Source: Sedimentibacter hydroxybenzoicus DSM 7310 (lineage in GTDB: Bacteria > Bacillota > Clostridia > Tissierellales > Sedimentibacteraceae). Taken from it: a stretch of DNA of 64,000 nucleotides. Shown here one piece after another: positions 17,176 through 24,714 of the stretch. Positions within the stretch are counted from its first letter, which is position 1; the number at the start of each line of letters is the position of its first letter. The DNA lies in contig NZ_JACBNQ010000002.1 of NCBI RefSeq assembly GCF_013403245.1, positions 310,001 to 374,000 of the forward strand. The letters are read 5' to 3'. Below the pieces are notes generated by a model. The model saw only the letters and a list, made by a program, of their open reading frames with translations. It searched no databases and was not told the DNA's origin. A program made the translations under genes and the position numbers.

Positions 17176-17204
17176 ATGATATCAAAGCAGAATATTTTTG
17201 TCAA
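17176..17204 (-). promoter_or_regulatory. sigma-A promoter of MATE gene
   Basis: Minus-strand TTGACA (17199-17204), 17-base spacer, TATCAT (17176-17181), about 145 bases before the coding start. Confidence 0.75.
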
Positions 17205-17264
17205 GATATTTACAACTAAAAATTCTTTTTAGCGTTTCTTTTTAGTATAAGCTTCAAAAAGCCA

Positions 17265-17294
17265 TTGACATATACCTGTTTTTTAGGATATAAT
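17265..17294 (+). promoter_or_regulatory. sigma-A promoter of tRNA-Ser
   Basis: TTGACA (17265-17270), 18-base spacer, TATAAT (17289-17294), 22 bases before the tRNA. Confidence 0.75.
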
Positions 17295-17316
17295 AACATC
17301 TGCTGTAAAGCATTTT

Positions 17317-17403
17317 GGAGAGTTGTCCGAGTGGTTGAAGGAGCACGCCTGGAAAGCGTGTGTACGGGAAACTGTATCGAGGGTTCGAATCCCTCATTCT
17401 CCG
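17317..17403 (+). tRNA. tRNA-Ser (GGA anticodon)
   Basis: An 87-base class II tRNA. The acceptor GGAGAGT pairs with ATTCTCC (one G-T) and is followed by discriminator G, the serine identity base. The anticodon loop is CTGGAAA (anticodon GGA, reading TCC/TCT). A long variable arm TACGG-GAAA-CTGTA and a normal T arm GAGGGTTCGAATCCCTC are present. The 3' CCA is not encoded; cca is at 20.5 kb. Confidence 0.97.
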
Positions 17404-17410
17404 TCAGGTT

Positions 17411-17459
17411 ATCAAGCTGAAACAGATGCAGAACTGCTTCTGTTTCAGCTTGATTTTTT
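17411..17459 (+). terminator. terminator of tRNA-Ser
   Basis: Perfect 16-base-pair stem (17411-17426 with 17439-17454) followed by TTTTT. Confidence 0.9.
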
Positions 17460-17535
17460 ATACTATACTTTAAATAATACAGAGCAAAAAGCTATTTCAT
17501 TTTACATGATTTATGTAACAGAAGGGACTGCAGAA

Positions 17536-18051
17536 ATGGAGATTAAACTTGTTTTACCATCTATTGATTACAAAGAAAAGCTTTTAAGATACAAGGCAGA
17601 TTTTATTAAAAATGGTGACAGCATGGATGGGAGCGCAGGGCTGGAAGATGCGCTTACATTTGAAGAATGGTATGCTGTATGGAAAGATAACTTGTCAGAA
17701 TCAACTGTGCGTGATGGCTCAGTCCCGGCAACTACATTCTTGGCAGTTGATGAGAACGATGATTTAGTCGGAATGATTGATATTAGACACAGATTAAATG
17801 ATTATTTAATGAATTTTGGCGGTCACATTGGATATAGCGTTATAAAATCGCAAAGACAAAAAGGTATCGCAACAAAAATGTTGGCACTTGCATTAGAGCA
17901 ATGCAGGGAACTTGGGATATTTAAGGTTCTCGTTACTTGTGATAAGCAAAATATTGCTTCTGCTAAAACGATTCAGAATAATGGTGGAATTTTAGAAAAT
18001 GAAATTTCTGAGATGGAAAGTATTACGCAACGATACTGGATTACCTTGTAG
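17536..18051 (+). CDS. GNAT family N-acetyltransferase
   Basis: A 171-residue acetyl-CoA-dependent acyltransferase. The GNAT core is clear: TTFLAVDENDDLVGMIDIRH (strand pair near 68-87), GHIGYSVIKSQRQKGIATKML with the acetyl-CoA-binding Q/RxxGxA (RQKGIA, about 114) and VTCDKQNIASAKTIQNNGG (motif B, near 140-158). The ATG at 17536 follows GAAGGGA. The reading frame stays open upstream through the tRNA, but that is not coding. Similar to clostridial GNATs of unknown substrate. Co-transcription with the tRNA is unlikely given the terminator. Confidence 0.88.
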   Translation: MEIKLVLPSIDYKEKLLRYKADFIKNGDSMDGSAGLEDALTFEEWYAVWKDNLSESTVRDGSVPATTFLAVDENDDLVGMIDIRHRLNDYLMNFGGHIGYSVIKSQRQKGIATKMLALALEQCRELGIFKVLVTCDKQNIASAKTIQNNGGILENEISEMESITQRYWITL

Positions 18052-18120
18052 TCATATCTTGTAGAAGGCAACTTTATCTGGAAAGTTTCAAAGCCGAAGA
18101 GAATAAGCGCTGTATCAGCG

Positions 18121-18157
18121 AAAAAATTACGCTTATTGACATTGCGTAATTTTTTTA
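18121..18157. terminator. bidirectional terminator overlapping end of EAL gene
   Basis: AAAAAATTACGC (18121-18132) with GCGTAATTTTTT (18144-18155). The last codons of the EAL gene form the loop. Confidence 0.75.
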
Positions 18158-19785
18158 TGGTTAAGAAATTCTTCCGGTGGCAGAGGTTTACTGTAAAAGT
18201 AGCCTTGAATGATATCACAGCCGATTTTTCTTAATATTTCAACCTGAACTTCTGTTTCGACACCCTCGGCAACTACCTCCATGCCTAAGGTGTGAGCCGT
18301 ATTTATTATTCCCTCTACTAAAACTTCATTTTGTTTTTCGTCTATATTATCGATGAAAATTTTATCAATTTTTATATAATCAAATTGGTTTGATGATTTC
18401 ATCAGATGGCTCAGGGAATTGTGACCTGATCCATAGTCATCTAAAGATATTTTTATTCCCTTTTCTCTCATCTTTTTTAAAACAAATAAAGCCCTTTCAA
18501 CATCCTCAATAATAGATCTTTCGGTAAGCTCGAATTCTATAAGAGATGAATCTATATGATTTTCATCTAAGCAATCAATGGTAAAGTCAATAATGGACTC
18601 ATCATTTAAATCGATGGATGACAGGTTAACGGATACCTTCGTATGAATTCCTGATTCCTTCCATTTCTTTATTTGTAATATTGAATTTGTAATGACCCAT
18701 TTGGTTATTTCATTTATAAATCCTACTTCTTCGGCCATTTCAATCAATTGTGATATTGAAATATTACTGTATTCATCATTTTTTATTCTTAATAATGCTT
18801 CAGTTCCCACTATCTCATTTGTATCTATTTTTATCTTTGGCTGATATACTAAATAGAACATATCATTTTGCAATGAAAAGTATAATGAAACCAATGTATC
18901 ATAGTACTTCATACGTTCTGCTTCTATAATATTATCGTAAATAGTTATGATTTTTTGAGTTTTTACTGATTGGGTCATAACCTTTTCTAATTTTGATGTA
19001 ATTTCATTTATGTGGTTTCCATGCATCGGATAATTAACTATTCCTCCTCTTACAATGAGGGAAATAGGAAGGGTATCAACAAACATTGGCTTTCTTGTTT
19101 TTTCCTCAAATTTGTTTGCCATATGATTTGCTCTGCTGCAGTCTGTTTCAGGTATTATTATAATAAATTTATTTGTGCTGATAGTATATATATTGCAGTG
19201 TTTAAAATGCTTATCAGCATGCTTTAATAAATTAATAAATGATTTTTTTCCCACCTCATGATTAACATATTGATTTATCATTTCCATATTTTTATATTCA
19301 AATACTATAATTGACAGTGTATTGAATCTGCCTTCATTTATCATAAAGTTTAAATCTTCTACAAATTTATTGGTGTTGGGGTAACCGGTTATGACATCAA
19401 TATATGCTTTTTCTTTTTCTCTCTCATGCATTCTTTTTATATATTCAAGTAAGATGCCCACCACCAATACTATTGTAATAAACATGAATATACGGAACAC
19501 CCAGGATTTTGTGTCTTGCATTATTCCCTGGCTTACAACGAATGGCATGGAAGGTCCAAGAAGTATTCCTGCTATTATGGAGGCAGCTATTCCGGCCTTT
19601 ATACCTAATATAAACACAGATGAAAGAATAGGAATATACATTATGTGTACAAATGCTGTAGTTCCACCTGATAAATATATGATAAAGCGAAATAAAATTA
19701 TCATTGCTATTATTGCCAAGCCCGCCACTATTTTAAAGGGCCTGTTTTCTTTATATTTGCCGAAACCTATCAAATCAAACAGCAT
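18133..19785 (-). CDS. membrane-anchored EAL phosphodiesterase with degenerate GGDEF domain
   Basis: A 550-residue c-di-GMP protein. About four or five hydrophobic segments span residues 20-120. A GGDEF-type domain follows (about 130-290), in which the signature is replaced by STNKF (TISTNKFIIIIPE), so cyclase activity is unlikely. The EAL domain (about 305-545) keeps GTEALLRI, the Asn in SVNLSSIDL, the Glu in EFELTERS, SLDDYGSG, IKIDK and AEGVET, so it should hydrolyse c-di-GMP. GTGGAGG is upstream. Together with the HD-GYP gene at 11.5 kb, the window holds two hydrolases and no intact cyclase. Confidence 0.9.
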   Translation of the reverse strand: MLFDLIGFGKYKENRPFKIVAGLAIIAMIILFRFIIYLSGGTTAFVHIMYIPILSSVFILGIKAGIAASIIAGILLGPSMPFVVSQGIMQDTKSWVFRIFMFITIVLVVGILLEYIKRMHEREKEKAYIDVITGYPNTNKFVEDLNFMINEGRFNTLSIIVFEYKNMEMINQYVNHEVGKKSFINLLKHADKHFKHCNIYTISTNKFIIIIPETDCSRANHMANKFEEKTRKPMFVDTLPISLIVRGGIVNYPMHGNHINEITSKLEKVMTQSVKTQKIITIYDNIIEAERMKYYDTLVSLYFSLQNDMFYLVYQPKIKIDTNEIVGTEALLRIKNDEYSNISISQLIEMAEEVGFINEITKWVITNSILQIKKWKESGIHTKVSVNLSSIDLNDESIIDFTIDCLDENHIDSSLIEFELTERSIIEDVERALFVLKKMREKGIKISLDDYGSGHNSLSHLMKSSNQFDYIKIDKIFIDNIDEKQNEVLVEGIINTAHTLGMEVVAEGVETEVQVEILRKIGCDIIQGYFYSKPLPPEEFLNHKKITQCQ

Positions 19786-19832
19786 AATACCTCCACGAAA
19801 TTGATAACGTTTTACTTATTATGATATAATGC

Positions 19833-19899
19833 ATATATCATACCATCGCCTCGGCAATGCAAGCGAGCTTGCGCTGCACTCGGCTCAGATATGATATAT
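19833..19899. repeat. possible MITE-like cloverleaf palindrome
   Basis: ATATATCAT (19833-19841) and ATGATATAT (19891-19899) enclose GC-rich DNA with a central GCAAGC-GA-GCTTGC hairpin and two copies of CTCGG. This is much more GC-rich than its surroundings and non-coding. Confidence 0.55.
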
Positions 19900-20060
19900 T
19901 ATTGCTCCATGTCAAATGTTGTTAATTATTGTCATTACCATATATATACCAATATAATATACGCCAAAACATATATTTCATAAAATTAGCAAAAAAAAGA
20001 ATTTTATTTATGCATGTGGTCATCCTAAATATGAATTAGAACAATTTTAGGGAGGGTTAT

Positions 20061-20363
20061 ATGTCTGAAACAGTTTTAGAAAGAATGGAAGGTCGTGTCT
20101 CGTATTTACCGATTGCGGTTACGGCCCACGAATGGATGGAGCAAAAAGCTACCATTGACGGTTTGTTTGCAGTTGCTTATGGCTGTTACACTCATTTGTC
20201 TCCTACACCTTTTATAACCGGAGCTCCAAATTTAGTTAAGCTTCTTACGGAAGATGTGGAGAGCCTGACAGGCGGTAAGGTTGCAGTGGGTGATGACCCT
20301 GTTGAAGCTGCCAACGGTATTGAGGCCCATATAATGATGAAGAGACAGAAGATGGGAATATAA
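20061..20363 (+). CDS. small protein resembling the C-terminal domain of carbon monoxide dehydrogenase
   Basis: A 100-residue protein with its own strong site (GGGAGGG) and ATG. The stretches LPIAVTAHEWMEQKA, THLSPTPFITGAPNLVKLL and DVESLTGGKVAVGDDP, with a C-terminal HIMMKRQKMGI, match what I remember of the last ~100 residues of the anaerobic Ni-Fe CO dehydrogenase catalytic subunit (CooS). That subunit is normally about 630 residues. None of the cluster-binding part is present, and the upstream 275 bases show no remnant, so this is a stand-alone gene rather than an obvious truncation. It cannot be a CO dehydrogenase by itself. Function unknown. Confidence 0.75.
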   Translation: MSETVLERMEGRVSYLPIAVTAHEWMEQKATIDGLFAVAYGCYTHLSPTPFITGAPNLVKLLTEDVESLTGGKVAVGDDPVEAANGIEAHIMMKRQKMGI

Positions 20364-20367
20364 ATAT

Positions 20368-20391
20368 AGCTGCCAACATGGCAGCTTTTTT
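20368..20391 (+). terminator. terminator
   Basis: AGCTGCC-AACAT-GGCAGCT followed by TTTTTT. Confidence 0.9.
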
Positions 20392-20402
20392 GCACTTACA
20401 GT

Positions 20403-20444
20403 ATAAGCGACTGACACCAAATTAAAATTTGAGTCATCTGCCTA
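20403..20444. repeat. dispersed hairpin repeat, copy D
   Basis: ATAAGCGACTGACACC...GAGTCATCTGCCTA, the fourth copy, lying between the CODH-like gene's terminator and cca. Confidence 0.8.
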
Positions 20445-20509
20445 AAAAACAGCTTGAATTCATTTTCGCATAGGTTATAATTATATAAAAAGGAAAATGG
20501 CGGGAAATT

Positions 20510-21733
20510 ATGAATGTACAAATAAATATGCCAAAAGAAGTTGAAACAGCATTAAATACTCTGAAGAAAAGTGGTTATGAAGCATACGTTGTAGGAGGCT
20601 GTGTAAGAGACAGCTTATTGGGTACTGCTCCTCATGATTGGGATATTACCACATCGGCTAAACCGGATGAAATTATAAATTGCTTTAACAACTATAGGAC
20701 TATTAATACGGGTCTTAAGCACGGAACGGTTACGGTGCTTATTGATCATGTCCAGATTGAGGTTACCACCTACAGGATTGACGGCAAGTATACTGATAAC
20801 AGGCGGCCTGATAACGTGGTATTCACCGATGATGTATATCATGATTTAAAGCGAAGAGATTTTACCATAAATTCTCTCGCATACAATAATAATGGAATTG
20901 TGGACTTGTTTGATGGAATAAAGGATTTGCAAAGCAAAGTAATAAAATGTGTTGGAAATCCCGATGAAAGATTCAATGAGGACGGTCTCAGAATTTTAAG
21001 AGCACTCCGTTTCGCATCCGTCTTAAATTTCATCATAGATGATGAAACATCATACAGTGTACATAAGAACAAAGAGCTTCTGAAAAATATTTCCAGGGAA
21101 AGAATAAGCGTAGAGTTGAATAAGCTTATTAACGGGGAAAATTTTTTAAATATTTTAAATAAATACAGGGATGTCATAGAGATATTCATACCTGAAATAA
21201 AAAATTATACCCGGATGGAATGGGACCATGCGTTAAAATCCATGTGCTTTGCAGATAATCAAACTGTCAAATTGGCATTATTGCTGTTATATACAAACAG
21301 AACAGAGTCCATTTTAAAGGATTTAAAATATGATAATGCAACAATCACCACAGCAGTATTATTAAACAGTAATGTAAATGAAATGATTATAGCTGATAAA
21401 ATTAAATTAAAAAAGCAATTAAATAAATTTGGTCATGATAATTTATTTTTATTGTTAAATTTTAAGACTGCGGCTGCCTTGGCCGATAATATCGTCAATG
21501 AGGTTATAATTATTAAAAATTCTAAAAAAATGATAGATGAAATCATAGAAAAAAATGAAGCATACGACTTAAAATCATTAGCAATAAACGGCGGTGATTT
21601 AATAAAGGAAGGTTTCAAAAAAGGTAAGGAAGTAGGTGTGACTTTAAACGATGTTTTGAATCTCGTAATAGAAGAGAAATTAGAAAATCAAAGGGATGTA
21701 TTGATTGATTATGTGAAGAATCATAGAAAATAG
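20510..21733 (+). CDS. cca: CCA-adding tRNA nucleotidyltransferase
   Basis: A 407-residue class II nucleotidyltransferase that builds or repairs the 3' CCA of tRNAs, which is needed here since the tRNA-Ser gene lacks encoded CCA. The N-terminal signature is VGGCVRDSLLG (about 27-37), with the catalytic DWDITTSA just after it. Then come KRRDFTINSLAYN (about 111-123) and the RNA-binding RFNEDGLRILRALRFAS (about 149-165). The C-terminal half is less conserved and degenerates to Lys/Asn-rich helix, as usual. The start lacks a strong ribosome site (GGCGGGA). A terminator follows the stop. Confidence 0.93.
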   Translation: MNVQINMPKEVETALNTLKKSGYEAYVVGGCVRDSLLGTAPHDWDITTSAKPDEIINCFNNYRTINTGLKHGTVTVLIDHVQIEVTTYRIDGKYTDNRRPDNVVFTDDVYHDLKRRDFTINSLAYNNNGIVDLFDGIKDLQSKVIKCVGNPDERFNEDGLRILRALRFASVLNFIIDDETSYSVHKNKELLKNISRERISVELNKLINGENFLNILNKYRDVIEIFIPEIKNYTRMEWDHALKSMCFADNQTVKLALLLLYTNRTESILKDLKYDNATITTAVLLNSNVNEMIIADKIKLKKQLNKFGHDNLFLLLNFKTAAALADNIVNEVIIIKNSKKMIDEIIEKNEAYDLKSLAINGGDLIKEGFKKGKEVGVTLNDVLNLVIEEKLENQRDVLIDYVKNHRK

Positions 21734-21775
21734 GCCGTTTAAAAAGATGAGCCTTTTAAACAGCCTATAATTTTT
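21731..21775 (+). terminator. terminator after cca
   Basis: TAGGC(C)GTTTAAAA pairs with TTTTAAAC(A)GCCTA. A T-rich tail follows, and the stem includes the stop codon. Confidence 0.75.
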
Positions 21776-21796
21776 ATCATATTACTATTTTATATA

Positions 21797-22888
21797 TTAA
21801 AACTTATCGTAATATATTTTTTCTAAAGGAATTTCTTTTTTCAATAATGCCTCTACTATAGAGTCGATCATTTGTGGACTGCCGCAAAGGTAGGCAGTAT
21901 AGTTTCCGCCCTTTTCTACATATTTATCTATTGCTATAGTTACTCTGCCCTTTTCGCCTTTCCATTCCTGTGATTCTTCACGGGAAAGAGTTGGAATAAA
22001 TTTAAAGTCATACAGCTTTTCTTCAAGCATTTTCAGTTTATCCAACAAAAACAAATCATCCACGGTCCTCGCACCAAAGAAAAATATTGCCTTACGCTTA
22101 ATATCATTATCTGCCATGTACTGCAGAATTGACATAATGGGTGCCATGCCTGTTCCGGCTCCCGCAAGTATGATTGGTCCCCCGTCGTCCTCATGGTAAT
22201 AAAAATCTCCGTAAGGTCCGTTTACATGGGCCTGATCCCCTTCTCTTAAATGATGGTGTACATATGTGGTTGCAATACCTCCTGTATATCCGATAAGAAG
22301 CTCCACCGCATGCGTATCATTTACGGATGATGCAATTGAGTAGGCTCTGTAGACCTCTTCTTCGTTGCCTTCGTACGCAGGGGCTTTAAGCTGTACGTAT
22401 TGACCCGGTTTAAATGATATTTCCTCATCGCCGAAATTAAATCGCAGCAGCTTTATTGTAGATGTAAGCTGTTCAATTTTTTCAATGTAGACAGCATACT
22501 CCTTTACATTAAACAGCTCTTCGGGAATTTCTATCTTAATGTTTTGTTTTACCTTGCATTGACATGTCAATCTTACATTACTATCGAGCTCTTCTTTTGA
22601 AAGCAAGGGCTTTTCCGTTGCAAGAACAGGACCTCCGCCCTCAAGCACCCTTGCTTTGCAGTAGCCGCATGAGCCCTTGCCGCCGCATGCCGACGGTATA
22701 AAAATACTTTCTGCTCTGAGAGTGTCCAACAGGGTGTTGCCGCCTTGAACAATATATTCCTTATCATCATTTATAGTTAAGGTTACTTCACCGTAATTAC
22801 CGATGGTTTTATTCGATATGGTCAGCAATGTGGCAAGTATCGCAGTAATGCAAGTAACAATAAATATGGTTGTCAGTATTGTATTCAT
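21797..22888 (-). CDS. nqrF: Na+-translocating NADH:quinone oxidoreductase subunit F
   Basis: The NADH-oxidising entry subunit, 363 residues. One N-terminal membrane helix (about 5-25) is followed by a [2Fe-2S] domain with ACGGKGSCGYCKARVLEGG (Cys near 69, 75, 78) and a fourth Cys in RLTCQCKV (about 111). Then comes an FAD domain with RAYSIASS and a NADH domain with GGPIILAGAGTGMAP and AYLCGSPQMID. This order is diagnostic of NqrF, and no Rnf subunit has it. It is the last gene of the minus-strand nqrBCDEF cluster, nine bases after nqrE. Confidence 0.93.
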   Translation of the reverse strand: MNTILTTIFIVTCITAILATLLTISNKTIGNYGEVTLTINDDKEYIVQGGNTLLDTLRAESIFIPSACGGKGSCGYCKARVLEGGGPVLATEKPLLSKEELDSNVRLTCQCKVKQNIKIEIPEELFNVKEYAVYIEKIEQLTSTIKLLRFNFGDEEISFKPGQYVQLKAPAYEGNEEEVYRAYSIASSVNDTHAVELLIGYTGGIATTYVHHHLREGDQAHVNGPYGDFYYHEDDGGPIILAGAGTGMAPIMSILQYMADNDIKRKAIFFFGARTVDDLFLLDKLKMLEEKLYDFKFIPTLSREESQEWKGEKGRVTIAIDKYVEKGGNYTAYLCGSPQMIDSIVEALLKKEIPLEKIYYDKF

Positions 22889-22897
22889 TGCCGCCTC

Positions 22898-23488
22898 CTA
22901 TTGAATTTGTACCATGCCGCTGAATCCTACGAATGCAAGTGCCATGATACCCGTTATAATTAAGGTGATGGGTGTGCCTCTCAGACCTTCGGGTATGGAT
23001 TTTTCATTTAATCTTGACCTGATTCCCGCCATTGCGGTAATAGCAAGCAGCCATCCTATCCCTGAACCTACGGCATATCCCAGTGTCTGCATAAAATTAT
23101 ACTGTCTCGTTACCATAAACAGAGAAATCCCCAATATTGCACAGTTCACTGTTATTAGCGGCAAAAATATTCCTAACGAGTAATATAGAGTTGGCAGATA
23201 ACGTTCCAGCACCATTTCCAACAGCTGTACAAATGCAGCTATAATCAGAATAAATATTATGAACATCAGATATTCTAAATTAAAACGAACCAGGACGGTC
23301 CAATATATTATGTAATTCAATATTGTTGTGACAGTCATAACCATTGTAACGGAAATACCCAGACCTATTGCCGTGGGAATCTCTTTTGAAACGGCTATGA
23401 AGGAGCACATTCCAAGGAAGTTTGAGAAAATCATGTTGCTTGTGAATATGGCTGCAAAGATTATTATAATCGGGTTAACTTCTATCAT
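22898..23488 (-). CDS. nqrE: Na+-translocating NADH:quinone oxidoreductase subunit E
   Basis: A 196-residue membrane subunit (six hydrophobic segments) of the NqrE/RnfA family, forming with NqrD the inverted pair that holds an Fe centre in the membrane. Cys are present in the first membrane segment (NFLGMCSF, about 28) and in the later one (TVNCAILG, about 114), as expected for that centre. The C-terminal GLRGTPITLIITGIMALAFV segment is the family's conserved end. It overlaps the 3' end of nqrD by four bases, consistent with translational coupling. Confidence 0.92.
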   Translation of the reverse strand: MIEVNPIIIIFAAIFTSNMIFSNFLGMCSFIAVSKEIPTAIGLGISVTMVMTVTTILNYIIYWTVLVRFNLEYLMFIIFILIIAAFVQLLEMVLERYLPTLYYSLGIFLPLITVNCAILGISLFMVTRQYNFMQTLGYAVGSGIGWLLAITAMAGIRSRLNEKSIPEGLRGTPITLIITGIMALAFVGFSGMVQIQ

Positions 23489-24111
23489 CTTTTCTCAACT
23501 CCTTTTCTTTCAAGCTTTAATCTTCTGTTGTTTGTTACCCACATGATGCATGCAAGTATGAAAAATGCAGATGGAGGCATTACCATGAGAGTCCATTTCG
23601 TTATTGTTTCCGGTAATATTTGAAAACCGAACACGGTACCAAAGCCTAAGATTTCCCTTATTGATGATATCATCAATAAAACCAAGGTATAGCCAAGTCC
23701 TGAAGCTATGCCGTCCAGAAATGATAAAATAGGAGGATTAGCTTGTGCAAAGCCCTCTGCTCTTCCCATTATGATGCAGTTTGTTATAATTAATCCCACG
23801 TATGGTCCCAGTGACTTGCTCATATTGGGCATATATGCTTTCAAATAGATATCAACAATAATTACAAAGGATGAAATTATTAATACCTGAACCATCATGC
23901 GTATATGCTTAGGAGTATAGGATTTTAAAAGTGATACGGTCAAACAAGAAAAAGCAGTTACAAATGAAAGTGCAATTCCCATAATTAATGAGTTCATCAT
24001 CAGGTTAGTTACGGCAAGAGCAGAGCATATTCCGATAACCTGAACAAACACGGGGTTTTCCGTATAAATTCCTTTTTTAAAGATTTTTTTAACTTCAGAT
24101 TTTTTAATCAA
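23485..24111 (-). CDS. nqrD: Na+-translocating NADH:quinone oxidoreductase subunit D
   Basis: A 208-residue, six-segment membrane protein of the NqrD/RnfE family, partner of NqrE. The NPVFVQVIGICSALAVTN (about 20-37) and GLIITNCIIMGRAEGFA (about 106-122) segments contain the paired Cys of the membrane Fe centre. It ends in a basic tail RRLKLERKG. nqrC ends immediately upstream (24112), so the cluster is tightly packed. Confidence 0.92.
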   Translation of the reverse strand: MIKKSEVKKIFKKGIYTENPVFVQVIGICSALAVTNLMMNSLIMGIALSFVTAFSCLTVSLLKSYTPKHIRMMVQVLIISSFVIIVDIYLKAYMPNMSKSLGPYVGLIITNCIIMGRAEGFAQANPPILSFLDGIASGLGYTLVLLMISSIREILGFGTVFGFQILPETITKWTLMVMPPSAFFILACIMWVTNNRRLKLERKGVEKR

Positions 24112-24714
24112 TTATCTCACCCCCGTCGATTCAAAAAATGTATTAAGGTCTTCGTTTATCATCTTGACAACCGCAGATGAAGTTTGTGTTGCACCTGCTA
24201 TGGCATCCACATTACTTCCCGGCTGAGGAGATGATATAATATAATTTCCATCTGCAGCACCTTCAATATCAATGTTTCTGAACTGATTCTTATATATGTC
24301 CTCTGATATTCTGCCGCCAAGTCCCGGAGTTTCGGATTGGGTTATAAATTCTATACCTATTATTTTTGTAAAATCCTTATTGAGTCCTATATAAGCGTTT
24401 ATAGATCCCCAAAGACCGGGTCCGTTTATCGGAACAGCATAAGCTGCCTCCTGGTTGTTCTCAATAAGGGTATATACCTCAATATCATTAATAGTTTTTT
24501 GCTTTATTTTTTCATCAAAAGCACGCTTGATTTCCTGCGGGTCGTCATTTTCCGGCAAGACATCGAATATGTAAAGTATTTTTTGCCTTAGTTCACTTTC
24601 CTGATTGAATGCTATGGTGTCGGTGAGCATGTAATTAATTGATGCAAGTATTGCAATAAATACTACTGTGACTGCTATCATAAATAAAATCGGGTAATAT
24701 AATGAATTTTTCAT
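24112..24714 (-). CDS. nqrC: Na+-translocating NADH:quinone oxidoreductase subunit C (FMN-linked)
   Basis: A 200-residue subunit with one N-terminal membrane helix (about 8-28) and an extracytoplasmic FMN-binding domain. The covalent FMN attachment motif is near the C-terminus, DAIAGATQTSS, with the acceptor Thr at about 178. GPGLWGSINAYIGL and ITQSETPGLGGRI are typical NqrC/RnfG segments. It is shorter than the 250-260 residues of proteobacterial NqrC and closer to RnfG in length. Its start overlaps nqrB by four bases. Confidence 0.9.
   Translation of the reverse strand: MKNSLYYPILFMIAVTVVFIAILASINYMLTDTIAFNQESELRQKILYIFDVLPENDDPQEIKRAFDEKIKQKTINDIEVYTLIENNQEAAYAVPINGPGLWGSINAYIGLNKDFTKIIGIEFITQSETPGLGGRISEDIYKNQFRNIDIEGAADGNYIISSPQPGSNVDAIAGATQTSSAVVKMINEDLNTFFESTGVR

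Noticed and set aside
17323-17535. Upstream extension of the GNAT frame through the tRNA-Ser gene
   Set aside because: The frame is open by chance. The tRNA and its terminator occupy it, and the ATG at 17536 has its own ribosome site.
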